A stretch of DNA of 64,000 nt from Acidilobaceae archaeon (lineage in GTDB: Archaea; Thermoproteota; Thermoprotei_A; Sulfolobales; Acidilobaceae). How positions within the stretch are numbered: the stretch's first letter is position 1; every line of letters begins with the position of its first letter. Made by a program: the position numbers and the translations under genes. Location: contig JANXEI010000001.1 in assembly GCA_025058835.1 (NCBI GenBank), positions 252,561-316,560 of the forward strand, read 5' to 3'. This document shows, piece by piece, positions 26,590-34,570 of this stretch. The notes beneath the pieces were generated by a model, which had not been told where the DNA came from, ran no database searches, and saw only the letters and a list, made by a program, of their open reading frames with translations.

Positions 26590-27491
26590 ATGGCAAGTAT
26601 GTGCTTCAGTATGTCAGTCCTCGTTATTATCCCTATTGGCTTCTTTGTCGTGGGGTGAACAATGAGCAGCCTACCCACGCCATGGAAGTCCATGTACCTC
26701 ATTGCCTCTATCAGTCCCTCCTTGCCGCTTATGAAGAAAACGGTCTTCCTCATGTACTTCGACACAGGGGCGTCGAGGTCCTCAGAGTTTGCTACCACTG
26801 CCGCTAGGTCTGCCGTCGTGATGAAGCCCACTACTTCGTCCTTCTCATCTACCACCGGCGCTCCCCTTATGCCGTTCACGTGTAATATTCTCGCCACCTC
26901 CCTCATTGTGTGAGTGGTCCTAACCGTGATCAGCCTCCTGGAGCCCACGTTCTCCACATATTCCTCTGGGATCACTGCCATCTTGGTTATCTCCAGGAGC
27001 ATTTCGTTAGCGTTCAGATCCCTTCTCTTCACAATACCCTCTATGACTAGTTTCCTCTTCGGCAGGCTCTCTATCCTTGCCCTCATGCCCTCCTCCACGC
27101 GGCTAAGATCTCCCATAACCTTGACGAGAGCCCGCGCTGGCTCAGATGAGAAGAGCCCCATTATCTCCATGGAGATGGCCGTGAGCCTTATGTCCTCCCC
27201 CTCCCTGAAGACCACCACTACGCCATAGCCTGGCTCGAGGACCTTTGGCGGCGTGCCCCTTATTGCCTCATATGCCTTGAGCGTAGGTATGTATCCTCCT
27301 GCAGGACCAGTCCGGCTCTCCACATATCCCATGCTCTTCAGCCACATTATTATGTTCCTTACTGTACCCTCTTCCTTGCCCAGCAGCCTTGCCACTTCTC
27401 TGCTCTTGATCATTCTCCTCTCTTTCTCGTAGAGGTTCATCAGAGCCTCTAGTACCTCCCCTTGAACGCTCCTCAGGTTATGTCGGAACAT
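26586..27491 (-). CDS. Winged-helix protein with CBS domain pair (putative regulator)
   Basis: 301 residues. An N-terminal winged helix-turn-helix (residues ~8-75, with SREVARLLGKEEGTVRNIIMWL split here as KSREVARLLGKEEGTV and IIMWLKSMGY) binds DNA. A middle domain precedes two CBS motifs (RTTHTMREVARILHVNGIRG and MRYMDFHGVGRLLIV). CBS pairs sense adenine nucleotides, so this is probably an energy-sensing transcription regulator; its targets are unknown. GGGAGG lies ahead of the ATG at 27491, and TTTAAAC ~30 nt upstream may be the TATA box. Confidence 0.85.
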   Translation of the reverse strand: MFRHNLRSVQGEVLEALMNLYEKERRMIKSREVARLLGKEEGTVRNIIMWLKSMGYVESRTGPAGGYIPTLKAYEAIRGTPPKVLEPGYGVVVVFREGEDIRLTAISMEIMGLFSSEPARALVKVMGDLSRVEEGMRARIESLPKRKLVIEGIVKRRDLNANEMLLEITKMAVIPEEYVENVGSRRLITVRTTHTMREVARILHVNGIRGAPVVDEKDEVVGFITTADLAAVVANSEDLDAPVSKYMRKTVFFISGKEGLIEAMRYMDFHGVGRLLIVHPTTKKPIGIITRTDILKHILAI

Positions 27492-27584
27492 TTCCCCACT
27501 ACCTCCCGTATACTCCCAGTTGGTTTAAACAAATGAGAGCAAATATATTTTAGCATATAAGCCTAGAGTGCCAAACCTCCAACA

Positions 27585-28343
27585 TTATGTAGTCTTTTGT
27601 TTCCCACGTCTTACCCTCTTCTTAACCAAAATCATGTCTAGCGTCTTTGGAGAGACTTGGAAGACCTCCAGAGCAACGGTCCTTACATAGTCATCGTCAG
27701 GTAACATTTTCTTCTCTAACTTGAGCTCCAGCGCCAGGGACTGTTTCAACACCTCCTTCTCTATCTTGTCCTTCACCTCCTTCTTGCTAATAGCCTCTGC
27801 TACCGAGAATGCTATGTAGAACTTCATGTAGTTCTTGATCACTCTCTCCTTCTCAGGAAAGACCTTCAAGGCTACTTTGATGAGCTCTAGGAGCTTACTC
27901 TTGCTGTCGAAGCCAAAAAACACCTCTGTGAGCTTCAACCTGAAGATCCTTGATATCGTGTTGTCGTCCATCTCCCCTAGCATGACCTTGAGCTTCTCCC
28001 GAGCCCTTTCCGGGGGCTCCCTCATCATTATGTTTATAGCGTTCTCATACTTGACCTCCTCTGTGAATATCTTGTCGAAGAGCTCAGGATAAGACTCCTC
28101 GAGTCCCATCCCATGCTTTCCCACCACATATAGGCTGGCTAGCTCCTTGTCGTATATGTCAGCTGGATTCATGATGCCCTTGAGAGGCTTTATTGACTCC
28201 TTCTCATACACATCGCTCAAGAGCTTTACTGCATCTCCTCTCACCAGCGCCCCCCCAGACTCTTCCCACATCTCGAGGAGCTTGTGCCAAACGTCGACGA
28301 GTACGCTGACTCTTCTCTTCACGTCCACCACTCCTTTTCTCAA
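27585..28343 (-). CDS. Uncharacterised archaeal protein (possibly DUF2192)
   Basis: 252 residues, strongly helical, Lys/Glu-rich and without membrane segments. It resembles my memory of the crenarchaeal DUF2192 family, but I am not sure. The segment EKERVIKNYMKFYIAFSVAE looks like a core helix pair, and the C-terminus is very basic (KKRVRRGKQK), which could contact nucleic acid. Start is TTG 28343 preceded by GGTGA; inner GTGs are also possible. It shares its upstream box with the 58-residue gene on the other strand. Confidence 0.75.
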   Translation of the reverse strand: MRKGVVDVKRRVSVLVDVWHKLLEMWEESGGALVRGDAVKLLSDVYEKESIKPLKGIMNPADIYDKELASLYVVGKHGMGLEESYPELFDKIFTEEVKYENAINIMMREPPERAREKLKVMLGEMDDNTISRIFRLKLTEVFFGFDSKSKLLELIKVALKVFPEKERVIKNYMKFYIAFSVAEAISKKEVKDKIEKEVLKQSLALELKLEKKMLPDDDYVRTVALEVFQVSPKTLDMILVKKRVRRGKQKTT

Positions 28344-28386
28344 CAGCGTTCACCTGAGCGCCTGAGCCCCGCTCTCCTAAGATGTG

Positions 28387-28399
28387 AGTTATAATAAGC
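28387..28399. promoter_or_regulatory. AT-rich box between 27585-28343 (-) and 28422 (+)
   Basis: AGTTATAATAAGC, centre ~28393, lies 29 nt before ATG 28422 on the plus strand and 50 nt before the TTG at 28343 on the minus strand. It is the only TATA-like sequence in the gap and may serve both directions. Confidence 0.4.
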
Positions 28400-28421
28400 T
28401 TTCAGGAAGGGATATGCTGGG

Positions 28422-28598
28422 ATGGAGTTCTTCAAGGAGGGGGTCAGGGTAGTAAGGGTCGAAGACTGTAAAGATAAGTGCGAGGAGATGTGTAGAGAAG
28501 GAGTGGTGTTACTCATGACGAGAGAGAGGTTCTCTGGAGTGGAGGACCTGCCAAGAGAGTGTGTAGTCCTCGTAGTAGAGAGGGAGGAGAACTCTTGA
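28422..28598 (+). CDS. 58-residue Cys-containing protein, unknown
   Basis: A small protein read as MEFFKEGVRVVRVEDCKDKC (first 20 residues), then EEMCREGVVLLMTRERFSGV and a C-terminal part with PRECVVLVVE. It has four Cys: three in CxxxCxxxC spacing and one later. The beta-alpha-beta character suggests a compact fold, and metal binding is possible. The TATA-like box gives an almost leaderless transcript. The stop overlaps the TTG start of the SpoIIM-like gene (TTGA), so the two are translationally coupled. No family recognised. Confidence 0.65.
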   Translation: MEFFKEGVRVVRVEDCKDKCEEMCREGVVLLMTRERFSGVEDLPRECVVLVVEREENS

Positions 28599-29149
28599 GC
28601 TTCCTCGACATCTTGTTGGACAGGACCTTTGCCTATACTTGGATAGGCTTCACCCTTCTCTTCGGCCTTTCCGCCACGCTTTCCTCCGCTCTCTACTTTT
28701 CTTACGATGAGCAAGTGAAGGGGCTTGTGGAGGAGCTCATCGCTGAAAGGATGGAACAGCTAGAGGGGCTACCCCTACCCGATGAGCTCCTCTTTGCCGT
28801 CATCTTCTCGAACAATGCAGTAATAGCTCTCGTCTCGTCGCTGCTCTCCTTCTCGTTAATAGTGCCCTTGCTTATCATCATGTTTAACGGGGCCGTAGTG
28901 GGCTTCCTCATCTCTGCAGTGAGCGCTGAGGCTTCCCTTGGCCCTCTGCTTGGCGTGGGGACGTATTTCCTCCTCGCGCCCCATGGGGTACTGGAGGTAC
29001 CAGCCCTTTCCCTAGCATCTTCCGCAGTTGTCGGGATCCTAGCGAGGAAGAACTACCCCAGGTTCGTCATAGCCTCATCTCTCCTGGCCTTGCTTATGTT
29101 GCTGCACGCTGCCCTCGTGGAGCAACTCCTTTTCCTCTTGGCGAGGTGA
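28595..29149 (+). CDS. SpoIIM / DUF95 family membrane protein
   Basis: 184 residues with five or so transmembrane helices. The family pattern is clear: FSNNAVIALVSSLLSFSLIV, then PLLIIMFNGAVVGFLIS, then PHGVLEVPALSLASSAVVG. SpoIIM acts in peptidoglycan remodelling during sporulation in Bacillus, but archaeal members lack that context and their role is unknown. TTG 28595 is chosen over the upstream GTG because it follows GGGAGGAG and overlaps the previous stop. It is part of a three-gene run leading into ribB. Confidence 0.85.
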   Translation: MSFLDILLDRTFAYTWIGFTLLFGLSATLSSALYFSYDEQVKGLVEELIAERMEQLEGLPLPDELLFAVIFSNNAVIALVSSLLSFSLIVPLLIIMFNGAVVGFLISAVSAEASLGPLLGVGTYFLLAPHGVLEVPALSLASSAVVGILARKNYPRFVIASSLLALLMLLHAALVEQLLFLLAR

Positions 29150-29153
29150 GACT

Positions 29154-29834
29154 TTGATCGCCCTCCTCCTCTTAGCCCTGGTGAGCTCGAGCGGTGTCGC
29201 GACTCTGGAGGGGGAGATGGTGGAGCTCGAGGGGGGCGAGCAAGTCCTCTCTGCCGAGGGGGTAAAGAGAGCAAAGTTCGAAACGGCGGGGGGTACCTAT
29301 GAAGTGAGTAAATCTAACCAGAGCTGTGGGGGCTTCACCGTAATCCTTCTGGCCTTAAAAAAGGGGGAGATGTCGCTGGACTCCTGGGAAGCAAGCTGCC
29401 ACCCGGATGGGGCTCACGTGAAAGTGAAGATAAAGGGAGGATGCAATGCGTCCCTCCAGGCCTTCAGGGGAGAGAGACGGCTTGACGACCTCTCCATAGC
29501 CACGGCTGTGAGGAGCGATTGTGAAGGGGGCTCCTTGAGGGCCTCTCCCCTTCTCTGGAACACCTTGCTACTCTCCACCAAGGATAGATGGGTAGTCCTG
29601 CGCTTCTTCCGCCAGGGCGAGGAGCTGATAGTAGCATATGGGGTAGTCCTAAGGGAGGCTCAAGATTTCCCGATCGCCAGCCCCATCCCCGTAGAAGAAG
29701 CGGATCGGGTTGAGAGAGAGGGCGAGCAGGGCAAAGAAATTGATTACTTCAAATTAATAGCTCTGCTAATTCTCTTAGGAATCGTAGCGGTGCTTGAGCT
29801 TGCGCTCGGTAGAGAGAGCTATAGAGGCCATTAG
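29154..29834 (+). CDS. Surface protein with signal sequence and C-terminal anchor, unknown
   Basis: 226 residues. The N-terminal hydrophobic stretch (IALLLLALVSSSGVA) looks like a signal peptide, and the C-terminal YFKLIALLILLGIVAVLELAL is a membrane anchor, so the middle ~170 residues, beta-rich with four Cys (QSCGG, ASCHP, GGCNA, SDCEG), lie outside. TTG 29154 is preceded by GGTGAG. It starts 4 bp after the SpoIIM-like gene and overlaps ribB by 41 nt. Function unknown; with its neighbours it may form a membrane complex. Confidence 0.7.
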   Translation: MIALLLLALVSSSGVATLEGEMVELEGGEQVLSAEGVKRAKFETAGGTYEVSKSNQSCGGFTVILLALKKGEMSLDSWEASCHPDGAHVKVKIKGGCNASLQAFRGERRLDDLSIATAVRSDCEGGSLRASPLLWNTLLLSTKDRWVVLRFFRQGEELIVAYGVVLREAQDFPIASPIPVEEADRVEREGEQGKEIDYFKLIALLILLGIVAVLELALGRESYRGH

Positions 29835-30489
29835 AGCAGGAGAGGCGGTGCTTATCTACGACGGAGAGGAGAGGGAGGACGAGGTAGACATGGTCTTCCC
29901 AGCGTGGGTCGCCACTCCTGACGTTATTTACACTCTCAGGGTAGAAGCGGGAGGCCTCCTCTGCTTTGCCACCTCCTCATCCATCACCTCCGCCCTTGGC
30001 ATACCTTGGGGGGACGAGCTCCTCAGCACTTACGGTGACCTCCACCTAATAGCCAGGAGAAGGCTGAGGTATCGCGACAGGACTGCTTTTACGATATGGG
30101 TGAACCACATGAGCGTGAGGACGGGAGTGAGCGACGAGGACAGGAGCATAACTGTGAGGAGGCTGGACGAGGTCGTGAGGTTAGCACACAGCGGAGAGCT
30201 GGAGGGGGCGAAGAAACTCTTCTCCTCCGAGTTCCAGGCGCCAGGTCATGTCCCTATACTAGCGGCAAGGAGCCTGAGGGAGAGAAGGGGGCATACAGAG
30301 ATGAGCGTTACCCTCTTCTCCGCTGCCGGCGTGAGGCCTAGCATAGTGCTGGCGGAGATGTTGTCCAAGGGGAGGGTGATGAGCGTTGCGGAGGCAAGAG
30401 CGTACGCGGAGAAGAAGGGGCTAGTTATGGTTACCGGAAAGGAGCTAATGAAGTGGTGCGAGGAAAATGAAGTGTGTTGGAGTTATTGA
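29794..30489 (+). CDS. ribB: 3,4-dihydroxy-2-butanone 4-phosphate synthase
   Basis: Makes the four-carbon riboflavin precursor from ribulose 5-phosphate. The acidic loop DGEEREDEVDMVF near residue 25 holds the metal-binding Glu and Asp, and GHVPILAARSLRERRGHTE supplies the substrate and metal ligands including His. The length (231 aa) fits a monofunctional enzyme without the RibA half, as in archaea. TTG 29794 or TTG 29800 is the start; both lie inside the previous gene. It overlaps ribC by 23 nt. Confidence 0.94.
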   Translation: MSLRSVERAIEAIRAGEAVLIYDGEEREDEVDMVFPAWVATPDVIYTLRVEAGGLLCFATSSSITSALGIPWGDELLSTYGDLHLIARRRLRYRDRTAFTIWVNHMSVRTGVSDEDRSITVRRLDEVVRLAHSGELEGAKKLFSSEFQAPGHVPILAARSLRERRGHTEMSVTLFSAAGVRPSIVLAEMLSKGRVMSVAEARAYAEKKGLVMVTGKELMKWCEENEVCWSY

Positions 30490-30931
30490 CACGACCTTCT
30501 CAAGGGTAGATATGGGCAAGTATGTCATAGAGGTCTTGGAGAGGGAGCTGTCAGGCTACAAGATCGTGAGGCATACCGTCCCTGGTATCAAGGACCTCCC
30601 AGGCGGGGTGAAGAGGGTGTTAGACATGGGCTGCGAAGGGGCCATCAGTCTAGGGTGGGTAGGGAGGAAGGAAGTGGACAAGTACAGCTACCTGGCAGCC
30701 AGCATAGGTCTCATAAACGTCGCCATCATGACGTCAAAGGTGGTCATAGACGTCACGGTACATGAAGATGAAGCTGAGGAAGAGCAGGAGCTGAAGAGGA
30801 TAGCTATTCATAGGGCCAGAGCTCATGCCTCTAACCTAGCTGCCCTCCTGAAGGGAGGTCTTCAGGCCCTAACGCCGAAGGCCGGCATGGGGGTTAGACA
30901 GGGCTACCCTGATGCTGGCCCCATCCCCTGA
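30467..30931 (+). CDS. ribC: Riboflavin synthase, archaeal type
   Basis: Converts two molecules of 6,7-dimethyl-8-ribityllumazine into riboflavin. The archaeal enzyme is unrelated to bacterial RibE and related to lumazine synthase. VGVIDTTFSRVDMGK at the N-terminus is the archaeal signature, with HTVPGIKDLPGG and SLGWVGRKEVDK following. At 154 residues it is full length. It overlaps ribB (23 nt) and, at its end, the convergent coiled-coil gene (28 nt). Confidence 0.93.
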   Translation: MKCVGVIDTTFSRVDMGKYVIEVLERELSGYKIVRHTVPGIKDLPGGVKRVLDMGCEGAISLGWVGRKEVDKYSYLAASIGLINVAIMTSKVVIDVTVHEDEAEEEQELKRIAIHRARAHASNLAALLKGGLQALTPKAGMGVRQGYPDAGPIP

Positions 30932-31602
30932 ACCCGGAGCAGCCACTCTCCCCTGTCCTCATCGTAGACCAGGAGCCCAGCCCTTGCCAGCTTCTTGAAG
31001 AGCCTGCCAGCTCCCTCCCCTAGGTATGAGCCTATGAGACTAGACGCCTCCTCGACGCTCCTCACGCTGATGCTCTCCACCTCTGCCTTGAACTGCTCCC
31101 AGAAGTCCTTGTCCACAGCAATTTTTTCCTCCCCCACCTCTACCACCATTGCTCCCTCCCTCCTCAGCTTTTCGAAGAACTTCTCGGGGGCCTTCATCCA
31201 CTTCATGTCCTCGCTGAAGACTACCTGCTGGTCCTTCAGCCTGTCTATGGCAGAGACAGGCCTCCTCTCCTTCAATTCTCGAGGCTCCTTTACTTCTTTC
31301 GCTTCCCTCTCCTTCTCAACCTCCAACAGCTCTATTAGCTCTGAGAGTCTCCTCGATATCTCGTCTATCTTGCCCGTGTAAGGGTTGAGGAGGTCTGCTA
31401 CAGTTCTCTCGACCCTCTTGCTTACGTTGTCAGCTATCTCCTTCACATCCAGGCCCCTCGCCTCCCCCTTCCCCAGAGCCCTTCTCAGCACTTCTCTAGC
31501 GTACTCTGAGGGCAGAGGGTAGCCCTCGCTTCTCGCCTTCGCTTTGAGGGCCTCGTACTCCTCCCTCGAGAGCTCCACTTTCAGAACTACCTTCTCCTCC
31601 AA
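30904..31602 (-). CDS. Putative ribbon-helix-helix/coiled-coil protein, unknown
   Basis: 232 residues. The N-terminus (VVLKVELSREEYEALKAKAR, then YAREVLRRAL) resembles a ribbon-helix-helix DNA-binding domain. A predicted coiled coil follows (KIDEISRRLSELIELLEVEK, then a highly charged stretch), and a C-terminal domain ends in a winged-helix-like LFKKLARAGLLVYDEDRGEW. It could be a DNA-binding protein, and its position inside the riboflavin genes invites the idea that it regulates them, but that is inference only. It has its own TATA box on the side facing ribH. Confidence 0.7.
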   Translation of the reverse strand: MEEKVVLKVELSREEYEALKAKARSEGYPLPSEYAREVLRRALGKGEARGLDVKEIADNVSKRVERTVADLLNPYTGKIDEISRRLSELIELLEVEKEREAKEVKEPRELKERRPVSAIDRLKDQQVVFSEDMKWMKAPEKFFEKLRREGAMVVEVGEEKIAVDKDFWEQFKAEVESISVRSVEEASSLIGSYLGEGAGRLFKKLARAGLLVYDEDRGEWLLRVQGMGPASG

Positions 31603-31626
31603 GTCTCCCCCAGAGAAAGAAGAAGT

Positions 31627-31641
31627 TCAGTATAATATATT
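31627..31641 (-). promoter_or_regulatory. TATA box of the coiled-coil gene
   Basis: Minus-strand AAATATATTATACTG, centre ~31634, is ~32 nt before the ATG at 31602. Confidence 0.5.
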
Positions 31642-31651
31642 TGCCTGACAA

Positions 31652-31664
31652 GTCATATTTAAGC
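31652..31664 (+). promoter_or_regulatory. TATA box of ribH
   Basis: CATATTTAAGCC lies ~37 nt before TTG 31695. It sits inside the upstream extension of the ribH frame and so rules out the earlier ATG at 31641. Confidence 0.5.
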
Positions 31665-31694
31665 CCTCATGGGAGGAACGCAGGGGAAACCACC

Positions 31695-32150
31695 TTGACA
31701 GAGAGGATAGCAATAGTGGTGGCTGACTTCAATTACGACATAACGAAAATAATGCTAGAAAAGGCAGTGGAGCATGCCAAGTTCTTGGGCGCGGAGGTCT
31801 CGGTGGTCTTCCGCGTTCCCGGCAGCTTCGACTCCCCCTACGGCGTCATGGAAGTGATCAAGTTGGACTACGTAGATGCTGTGGTGGTTCTCGGCGCCGT
31901 CATAAAGGGGGAAACGGAGCACGACGAGGTCGTAGCACACCAAGCTGCCAGGAAGATCTTGGATCTCGGAGTTCAGTACGGCAAGGCAGTAGCCCTAGGG
32001 ATCATTGGACCTGGCGCTTCGAGGATGCAGGCACTGGAGAGGGCAGAGGAGTATGCTAGAAGAGCTGTGGAATCTGCGGTAAAGATGGTAAGGAGGAAGA
32101 GAGCTCTCGAGAGAGCAAGTTATGAAGGGAGGACGATAATCATAGAGTAG
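31695..32150 (+). CDS. ribH: 6,7-dimethyl-8-ribityllumazine synthase
   Basis: Condenses the ribB product with 5-amino-6-ribitylaminouracil to give lumazine. VADFNYDIT, RVPGSFDSPYGV, GAVIKGETEHDEVVAH (catalytic His) and LGIIGPG are all family motifs. TTG 31695 (151 aa, starting MTERIAIVVADFN) is chosen because the TATA box lies between it and the earlier in-frame ATG. AGGGGAAA upstream can act as the ribosome-binding site. GCH III follows 10 bp later in the same operon. Confidence 0.95.
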   Translation: MTERIAIVVADFNYDITKIMLEKAVEHAKFLGAEVSVVFRVPGSFDSPYGVMEVIKLDYVDAVVVLGAVIKGETEHDEVVAHQAARKILDLGVQYGKAVALGIIGPGASRMQALERAEEYARRAVESAVKMVRRKRALERASYEGRTIIIE

Positions 32151-32160
32151 GGGTACACAC

Positions 32161-32883
32161 ATGGCTAACACCTTCTTCACGCGCGTCGCGGTGCTGGAGC
32201 TGAAGGGGTACAGGGAGTGGACAGAGAGTCTAGGAGACGATAGGGAGTGGTTCATCCAGAGCTCCCAGGCCTCCCTCTACAAAGAGCTCCAGAAAATCTC
32301 CTCCTCCAAGGGGGGCTTCGTCCTGCCCATGAGGTATGACTACATGCTAGTCCTCTCCTCAAGCCTCTGCGAGAGCAACCATAGGGAGATCTGGGAGACG
32401 GCGAAGCAGAACGCACAGGTCAAGGTAAGGATGGCGAGCACCTGCGCGAGGAGCCCCCTGGAGGCAGAGCTAAGGGCTTGGACTGCTCTGAAGACGCTCA
32501 AGGAGGACTTCATCTTCGAGTTCTGTGACGAGGAGGAGAGCTCTGTCATTGCTCATCTCGACGTTAATTACATCACTGAGAGCACGAAGGAGGAGGGAGT
32601 AACACGCACTTACCATTCGATGCTGAACTTGGTGGGGAGGCTCTCCGACATTGCGGAGCCCAGGGGCGGTATAATCCAATACCTGGGCGGCGACAACGTG
32701 CTGGCAGTCCTGCCCGGCGAGGGGTACTTGAACGTTACGATAACCCTCATGAAGGAGGCCAACATAAAGGCGGGCCTGGGGATTGCGAGAAAAGCTAGGG
32801 ATGCATTGGCACTAGCAGCAAGGGCCCTCCATGAGATAAGGAAGGAGAGGAAGGTATCTCTCGTTGCCTACGTAAACATATGA
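32161..32883 (+). CDS. GTP cyclohydrolase III (archaeal)
   Basis: First step of archaeal riboflavin and F420 synthesis: GTP to the formylaminopyrimidine 2-amino-5-formylamino-6-ribosylamino-pyrimidinone phosphate. The fold is related to nucleotide cyclases, with two similar halves. The motif LGGDNVLAVLP near residue 178 is the cyclase-like metal and triphosphate loop, and MRYDYMLVLSSS corresponds in the N-terminal half. Length (240 aa) and position beside ribH fit well. Further pathway steps (formamide hydrolase ArfB, reductase RibD-like) are not in the window. Confidence 0.92.
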   Translation: MANTFFTRVAVLELKGYREWTESLGDDREWFIQSSQASLYKELQKISSSKGGFVLPMRYDYMLVLSSSLCESNHREIWETAKQNAQVKVRMASTCARSPLEAELRAWTALKTLKEDFIFEFCDEEESSVIAHLDVNYITESTKEEGVTRTYHSMLNLVGRLSDIAEPRGGIIQYLGGDNVLAVLPGEGYLNVTITLMKEANIKAGLGIARKARDALALAARALHEIRKERKVSLVAYVNI

Positions 32884-32887
32884 AATT

Positions 32888-32898
32888 CTATTTAAAGG
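32888..32898 (+). promoter_or_regulatory. TATA box of the ABC exporter operon
   Basis: TCTATTTAAAG, centre ~32892, predicts transcription from about 32918, placing GGGAG of the leader 5 nt before ATG 32930. Confidence 0.55.
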
Positions 32899-32929
32899 GA
32901 GCTGCCAACCCCCGTTCTTGGGAGAACTC

Positions 32930-33823
32930 ATGGGCACGGTGCTGGAGGTATCTAACGTCAGGAAGGTCTACGGCACCACTGTTGCTGTGGACAACGTCAC
33001 CCTGAAGGTCCACGACGGGGAGCTCGTGGGGCTCCTCGGGCCTAACGGGGCGGGGAAGAGCACTCTCATCAAGATATCCCTCGGCCTCTTGAGAAGAGAC
33101 AAGGGAACAGTTATCCTCAACGGCTATGATCCTTATGAGGACTCGAGGGCGAGGAGAGGAGTGGGGGTCATCTTCGAGAGGCCCATGCTCCCCGACTCCC
33201 TGACTATCATAGACCTGCTAGATCGGGCTTCTAGAATATATGGCACATCGAGAGAGGAAGTGAGGAGAGCTGTGAAGTACACGGGGCTAGAACCGCACCT
33301 CTACAAGACCTTCACAGAGCTCAGTGCAGGTCTGAAGCAGAGGGCGGCTATAGCGCATGCACTGCTCTCTAGACCTCGGCTCATAGTAGCAGACGAGCCC
33401 ACGAGCAACCTGGACCCCATAGAACGGGGGAGGCTCCTGGAGCTCATCGACACCCTTAACAGCGATGAGAAGATCTCGTTCATCGTCTCTAGCCATGTCA
33501 TCCCCGAGATCTCCAGGGTGGCAAAGAGGGTGGTGGTGATGAACAGAGGTAGGATTATACTTGAGGGGGATGTGAGCGAGGTGGTCATGAAGACCTCTGT
33601 GGCCAGGATTAGGGCGAGCGACGTAAAGGCTCTAGAGAAGATCTTGAGCCTCAGCGGCTATGATGTGAGAGTGGAGGGTATCAACCTGATAGTGAAACTG
33701 AAGGGAGTGGAGCAGCAAGCGGAACTGCTAAGACTCCTCGCAGACATTTCTGCCTCGGGCACGAGGATCTTGAGCATGGACTTCGCCGGCGCTGGGCTCG
33801 AGGAGGTCTTGAGGAGCGGATAA
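32930..33823 (+). CDS. ABC transporter ATP-binding protein
   Basis: 297-residue ATPase of the ABC-2 exporter type. It has Walker A GPNGAGKST, an LSAGLKQR signature (a variant of LSGGQ) and Walker B LIVADEPTSNLDP, with a C-terminal extension of ~90 residues typical of exporters. ATG 32930 is preferred to TTG 32918 because GGAG precedes it and the TATA box predicts a start near 32918. It is followed at 3 bp by its permease gene and then by an anchored protein, so all three are one operon. Substrate unknown. Confidence 0.93.
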   Translation: MGTVLEVSNVRKVYGTTVAVDNVTLKVHDGELVGLLGPNGAGKSTLIKISLGLLRRDKGTVILNGYDPYEDSRARRGVGVIFERPMLPDSLTIIDLLDRASRIYGTSREEVRRAVKYTGLEPHLYKTFTELSAGLKQRAAIAHALLSRPRLIVADEPTSNLDPIERGRLLELIDTLNSDEKISFIVSSHVIPEISRVAKRVVVMNRGRIILEGDVSEVVMKTSVARIRASDVKALEKILSLSGYDVRVEGINLIVKLKGVEQQAELLRLLADISASGTRILSMDFAGAGLEEVLRSG

Positions 33824-33826
33824 ACC

Positions 33827-34570
33827 ATGAGCCTGAGGACTTACTATAACATCTTGTATGTTGACGTGAGCGACGTCCTGAGGCCCCCGGGACTAGATGT
33901 GCTGATCCTCCTCGTTGCAGCCCTGGGCTCTGCCCTCGTCACAATACAGCCAGTCACGAGCCCTGTGGTCGCCACGAGGATCGCCCTAGATCCTACCCTT
34001 TTCGCTGCCGCCTTGTTCCTGGCAGTGAGAGGCTCTGCAGGGATGGCGTATCTAATTCAGAGCGGTATAGTAAACGTGTACCTCACGTACCCGATAGGCA
34101 AGGTACCTCTCGCAGTCCTTCTCATCATAAGCAGGGTCTTCGTGCCCTCCTTGATTGTCTTAGCTGCCCCCCTCGTCATACTTACGTTGCTGCTGAGCAG
34201 CGTTATGTTGAAGGGCCCAGAGAAGGCACTAGGCCTTTACTTGGGCTTCTTCTTCCAGGCATCTCTTTACGGTCTCCTCTTCCTGCTCTTTGCGCTGAGA
34301 TCGCGGAGCCAGTCCACAAGCGGCCTGCTGAGCGTCTCTGCCTACTTTGCCTACGTGGCACTCGCCCTTATCTTGCAAGCAATAGGAAGATCTATAGACA
34401 ACGAGCTAGTGAGAAAGGTAGGCGACGCCATGTACCTTCCGGAAATGGTATACTCCTCGTATATGAGAGGCGGCGTGGAGACTTGGCAGATACTTTTCGT
34501 GCCCACTATAGTTGTGTTCTTATTTGTGCTCATAGTGTGGTACTTCTCGAGGAGGTTTGAGGTAGTATGA
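33827..34570 (+). CDS. ABC transporter permease-like membrane protein
   Basis: 247 residues with about six transmembrane helices (for example LDVLILLVAALGSALV, LIVLAAPLVILTLLL and ILFVPTIVVFLFVLIVWYF). No specific family motif is visible, but the layout of an ATPase followed by a six-helix permease is that of an ABC-2 exporter. It overlaps the next gene by 4 nt, which supports co-translation. Confidence 0.8.
   Translation: MSLRTYYNILYVDVSDVLRPPGLDVLILLVAALGSALVTIQPVTSPVVATRIALDPTLFAAALFLAVRGSAGMAYLIQSGIVNVYLTYPIGKVPLAVLLIISRVFVPSLIVLAAPLVILTLLLSSVMLKGPEKALGLYLGFFFQASLYGLLFLLFALRSRSQSTSGLLSVSAYFAYVALALILQAIGRSIDNELVRKVGDAMYLPEMVYSSYMRGGVETWQILFVPTIVVFLFVLIVWYFSRRFEVV

Noticed and set aside
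31641-31694. Upstream ATG for ribH
   Set aside because: A TATA box lies between it and TTG 31695; the 18 extra residues are not part of the family.
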